The position numbers and the translations under genes are program-made. From assembly GCA_003389325.1 (NCBI GenBank), contig QQVE01000053.1:225050-289049 (forward strand): DNA of 64,000 nt. Direction: 5' to 3'. The stretch's first letter is position 1, and each line of letters opens with the position of its first letter. Positions 61,004-64,000 of the stretch are shown piece after piece. The notes beneath the pieces were generated by a model that did not search any database, was not told the origin of the DNA, and worked only from the letters and a program-made list of their open reading frames with translations. Origin of the DNA: Planctomycetota bacterium (GTDB lineage: Bacteria > Planctomycetota > Planctomycetia > Pirellulales > PALSA-1355).

Positions 61004-62122
61004 ATGTTCGACACCCTAGCCCGAGTTGCAACGCTGACGATCAAGGAACTGCTGGCGATCTTCAAGGATCCCCGCGGCCGGCTGACGCTGTTCGTACCGC
61101 CGATCATGCAATGTCTGATCTTCGGCTACGCGGCCACGTACAACCTGAATCGCGTGCCGTACGCCGTGCTCGACCAGGATCGCAGTGCCGCCTCGCAGGA
61201 TCTGCTGGCCAGGCTCGACGGGTCGGGCGTATTCTATCGTGTGGCCAATCTGGGCAACAACGCGGACATCGACCGCTACATCGACCGTCGCGAAGCGCTG
61301 TTCGTGCTGGCCATCGCTTCGGACTTCGAACGCCGATTGCAGATGGGGCTGCCGGCCGACGTGCAGGTGATCGCCGACGGCCGCAATTCGAACACGGCCG
61401 GCACGTCGCAAGGGTATTTGCAGGCGATTGTCGCCCAGTTCAACGCCGACTGGCGCGCCCGGCACGCCATGCCCGAGCCGCCGATTCGCGTCGAGTCGCG
61501 GGCCTGGTTCAATCCCAACCTGGAGACGCGCTGGAACATGGTGCCGGCGATGATCGGCACGCTGACGATGCTGCAAACGCTGCTAGTGACGGCGCTCTCG
61601 GTGGCTCGGGAGCGCGAGAACGGCACCTTCGATCAGTTGCTGGTCACGCCGTTTCGGCCGCTGGAGTTGTTGGCCGGCAAGGCGCTGCCGTCGCTGTTCA
61701 TCGGCTTCGTGCAGGCCACCACGGTGTTGCTGGTGGCGCAGCTCTGGTTCCAGATTCCCTTCGCCGGTTCGTTCATTACGCTCTATGCGGGGCTGACGTT
61801 GTTTCTGCTGGCGGCCATCGGCATCGGGCTGTTCGTGTCGTCGGTGGTGGGCACGATGCAGCAGGCGCTGTTGTTCACCTTCGTGTTGGTGCTGCCGTTC
61901 ACGCTGCTCTCGGGGCTAGCCACGCCGATCAGTTCGATGCCCCGCGTGTTGCAGTACGTGACGCTGGCCAACCCGTTGCGGTATGCCATCGACCTGACGC
62001 ACCGCGTGTATCTGGAGGGGGCGCCGCTGTGGAACCTGCGGGGCGACTTGTGGCCCTTGGCCTTGATCGCCTTCGTGACGCTGTCGGCGGCCACGTGGAT
62101 GTTTCGCCACCGGCTGGGGTGA
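61004..62122 (+). CDS. ABC-2 type permease (YhhJ-like)
   Basis: The 372-residue protein starts with LTIKELLAIFKDPRGRLTLF, has one N-terminal membrane helix, a periplasmic domain of about 130 residues and five C-terminal membrane segments including MVPAMIGTLTMLQTLLVTAL, AVARERENGT-like SVARERENGTFDQLLVTPF and LVLPFTLLSGLATPISSMP. It should pair with the permease part of the preceding fusion. It starts 10 bases after that gene's stop. It ends 17 bases before the convergent stop of the surface protein. Confidence 0.92.
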   Translation: MFDTLARVATLTIKELLAIFKDPRGRLTLFVPPIMQCLIFGYAATYNLNRVPYAVLDQDRSAASQDLLARLDGSGVFYRVANLGNNADIDRYIDRREALFVLAIASDFERRLQMGLPADVQVIADGRNSNTAGTSQGYLQAIVAQFNADWRARHAMPEPPIRVESRAWFNPNLETRWNMVPAMIGTLTMLQTLLVTALSVARERENGTFDQLLVTPFRPLELLAGKALPSLFIGFVQATTVLLVAQLWFQIPFAGSFITLYAGLTLFLLAAIGIGLFVSSVVGTMQQALLFTFVLVLPFTLLSGLATPISSMPRVLQYVTLANPLRYAIDLTHRVYLEGAPLWNLRGDLWPLALIAFVTLSAATWMFRHRLG

Positions 62123-62139
62123 GGTGGCGCGGCGAAGCG

Positions 62140-64000
62140 TTACAGTTCGAGGAGCGCGTCGAGCAACTCGTCGTCGAGCGCCGTTTCGACCGCTCCGCCT
62201 TCGGTGCCGAGTGCTTCCAGGTCGACCTCGAGCAATGCGGGGAAGGCATCGTCGTCGCCGTGCAGATCCTCAGCGACCGCGATGCGCGGTGACTCGCCGC
62301 GTGACGCAGAACCGGCTTGCTCGAGCAGCGCCGGCGATAGCGCTGCGGCCAGGCCCGCCGCGATGAGCGAGCTTTGGTCGGCGGCCAGGGGAGAAGCGGG
62401 CGGATCGGTGATGTTGATCTTGGTCAGTAGACCGACGTTGTTGCGGGAAGCAATCTGATCGACGGCGCTGACCAGCCCGTTGCGGTCGAAATCGAACAGG
62501 TTGGTAATCGCCGCGCCGAAGCCCGGGTTGTTGCGAGCCGCGATCTCGTCGGTTGCCGAGGTGATCGCCAGATTTGGGGTTCCACTTCCCGTATCGCCGA
62601 TACGATTGCCGAAATAGAAGACGTCGCTTTCGAGCAGCCCGGTGTCGGTGTTGAATCCCCCCACGACATCGTTGCCTTTGACGGTTACTTCCAACCAGCG
62701 GTTGGCGATGGCGCCGTCGGCCCAGATGATGACCACGCGATCGGTGCCGCTGGTGCCTTCGCCCGGCCGAACCGAAACGGCCAGAGGAGCGGGCGCGGCT
62801 TGCCAGGTGCTGGGTGTGTTGTTGGCGCCGACTTGCGTGCTCATCTTGAAAGCGAAGTCGTCGACCGTGATCTCGCCGGGCGGGTTCGCCAGGTCGACCA
62901 TGATGCCGTTGATGCCGCGCGAGTAGCTTGTGATGTTGTCGAACGTAGCCACTCCGGAGCCGGGCAGGTAGGCGCTCTTGTCGGGAGCGATCGCGGCATC
63001 GTCGCTGGCGTCGATGCCCGTCGTGTTGCCGTCGAACGTCGAGTTGTTGTAGAAGACGGACCGACCGACCAGGTCTACGGTGAACTGAGCCAGGTATTCG
63101 GCCGGATAGTCGATGGCGCGGAACGTGAAGTTGACCAGCAGATCCTCCAGCCCCTCGCCCGAGAGGCCCATGCTGGGAATCGTGGCTTCCGGGCCAAGCT
63201 GGGTGTTGAAAGCGTACGGGTTGACGTACTTCCAGACGACCTCTTCGGCGGGAGTGACCTCGACGAACGTGCCGTCGACGCCGTAGGTGATCAACGTGTT
63301 GCCGTTGGGTAGGCGCTGGGTACCGGAGATGATCGACGAAAAGTCGTCGAGCGGTGCCGTATAGGTCCAGACGGTGCTGGCCGGACCGTACGGTTGGCCC
63401 GTGTCGAGGGTGTAGTTGAAGCCATCCTCCGGCGGCGTGATCTCCTCGACGGTCGTGAAGTCGGTGCCCGGGCGGCCAAAGCCGTTGTTGAGCACGGTGA
63501 TGTTGCCTTCGCCGGGGTCACCGTCTTCGACCCACTTGGCGTCGTGCTGGTAGAACAGCACCCGATCGCTGGCATCGCCGCGGTCGTAGGCCTGCGGGTT
63601 ACCCCAGCGGTAAAGCAGATCGCCGCCCATCCCTGAGTTGCCGCCGGTGTGGCCGGCCGCTTCTGCCGTCGTGGTGCTGTGGTCGATGATCCAGAACTCG
63701 CTGAACTCGCGGACTGAGAGCACGATCTGATCGAGTTCGGCGTTGTAGTCGATGCCGTTGGCGTGGGTCCAATCCTCAGGTGCGCCGGCTCCGTCGTCGA
63801 AGACCGAGACGAAGTTGATGTCGATCAACTCGGGATGGTCTTCGACGCCGGTGGGCCCGTAATAATTGTCCTTCGTGGCGTCGAATTCCTGCACGAGGTG
63901 ATCCCACACGTACCACTCCCAGACGATCGTGCCGCCGCCGTTTACGTAGTCGGGCTGGACTTCGATGATGTGATCGGGATACAGGAAGCCGGGTCCGGGC
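62140..64000 (-). CDS. Arylsulfotransferase-like exported protein with dockerin-like C-terminus (N-terminus beyond window)
   Basis: About 619 residues are visible and the frame is open to the window edge. The first part resembles arylsulfotransferase (ASST)-type propellers: TIVWEWYVWDHLVQEFD, HANGIDYNAELDQIVLSVRE, SEFWIIDHSTTTAEAAG, GDLLYRWGNPQAYDRGD and TQRLPNGNTLITYG. From about 63080 to the end it matches the C-terminus of the giant protein at 9522: ASDDAAIAPDKSAYLPGSG, NITSYSRGINGIMVDLA, STQVGANNTPSTWQAAPAP, GNRIGDTGSGTPNLAITSAT and the calcium-loop DFDRNGLVSAVDQIASRNN. It ends DDELLDALLEL. ASST enzymes transfer sulfate between phenols, though many bacterial relatives are uncharacterised. 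Confidence 0.8.
   Translation of the reverse strand, partial: PGPGFLYPDHIIEVQPDYVNGGGTIVWEWYVWDHLVQEFDATKDNYYGPTGVEDHPELIDINFVSVFDDGAGAPEDWTHANGIDYNAELDQIVLSVREFSEFWIIDHSTTTAEAAGHTGGNSGMGGDLLYRWGNPQAYDRGDASDRVLFYQHDAKWVEDGDPGEGNITVLNNGFGRPGTDFTTVEEITPPEDGFNYTLDTGQPYGPASTVWTYTAPLDDFSSIISGTQRLPNGNTLITYGVDGTFVEVTPAEEVVWKYVNPYAFNTQLGPEATIPSMGLSGEGLEDLLVNFTFRAIDYPAEYLAQFTVDLVGRSVFYNNSTFDGNTTGIDASDDAAIAPDKSAYLPGSGVATFDNITSYSRGINGIMVDLANPPGEITVDDFAFKMSTQVGANNTPSTWQAAPAPLAVSVRPGEGTSGTDRVVIIWADGAIANRWLEVTVKGNDVVGGFNTDTGLLESDVFYFGNRIGDTGSGTPNLAITSATDEIAARNNPGFGAAITNLFDFDRNGLVSAVDQIASRNNVGLLTKINITDPPASPLAADQSSLIAAGLAAALSPALLEQAGSASRGESPRIAVAEDLHGDDDAFPALLEVDLEALGTEGGAVETALDDELLDALLEL

Overview
The window reads as a high-GC chromosomal segment of a planctomycete, most likely from the Pirellulales side. 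Lineage hallmarks are a DUF1559 prepilin-like protein (15539), a DUF1501 protein (51128), a sulfatase, a PEP-CTERM protein (9276), very large exported proteins with cadherin-like and dockerin-like parts (15101 and the right edge), a planctomycete-type PhnD-like binding protein, and several long intergenic palindromes. I saw no rRNA, tRNA, CRISPR array, transposase or phage gene.

Layout. (1) 1-6924, minus strand: a very tightly packed operon running off the left edge. It encodes a sugar phosphate cyclase (EEVS/DDGS-like), a cupin, a Nudix hydrolase, a ROK kinase, a DegT-type PLP aminotransferase, a GH4-like NAD enzyme, a Gfo/Idh/MocA oxidoreductase and a GT4 glycosyltransferase. The set looks like an undescribed C7-cyclitol or amino-pseudosugar pathway and is the most interesting part of the window. 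(2) 7126-17573: a PhnD-like protein, a PEP-CTERM protein, a 1859-residue surface protein, a DUF1559 protein and an S1/P1 nuclease. (3) 17758-29799: a nucleoside-to-central-metabolism locus. It holds deoC, a purine nucleoside phosphorylase and a fused pyrimidine-nucleoside phosphorylase/cytidine deaminase, facing a convergent, overlapping CNT nucleoside transporter. Next come a class III aminotransferase and methylmalonate-semialdehyde dehydrogenase, beta-ureidopropionase, dihydropyrimidinase, an ankyrin protein and a dihydropyrimidine dehydrogenase-like enzyme. Together they could take extracellular nucleosides to beta-amino acids and then acetyl-/propionyl-CoA.

(4) 29949-38104: an SDR plus AstE-like pair, a PQQ-type propeller with EF-hands, a VTT-domain membrane protein, a sulfatase, and a D-cysteine desulfhydrase-like enzyme overlapping a sugar-lactone oxidase. 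(5) 38156-44842: an RND efflux system with a divergent TolC. (6) 44980-54679: amidase, S9 peptidase, alpha/beta hydrolase, DUF1501, VWA, two CBS proteins and a sirtuin. (7) 54794-62122: a second export system (NodT-type outer membrane factor divergent from HlyD, a double-NBD ABC fusion and an ABC permease). (8) 62140-64000: the C-terminal part of an arylsulfotransferase-like exported protein whose last ~300 residues closely match the end of the giant protein in region 2.

Many starts were moved from the longest open frame to a start supported by a ribosome binding site, a four-base stop/start overlap or the family's usual N-terminus; each entry says so. All family calls come from reading motifs, not from database searches.
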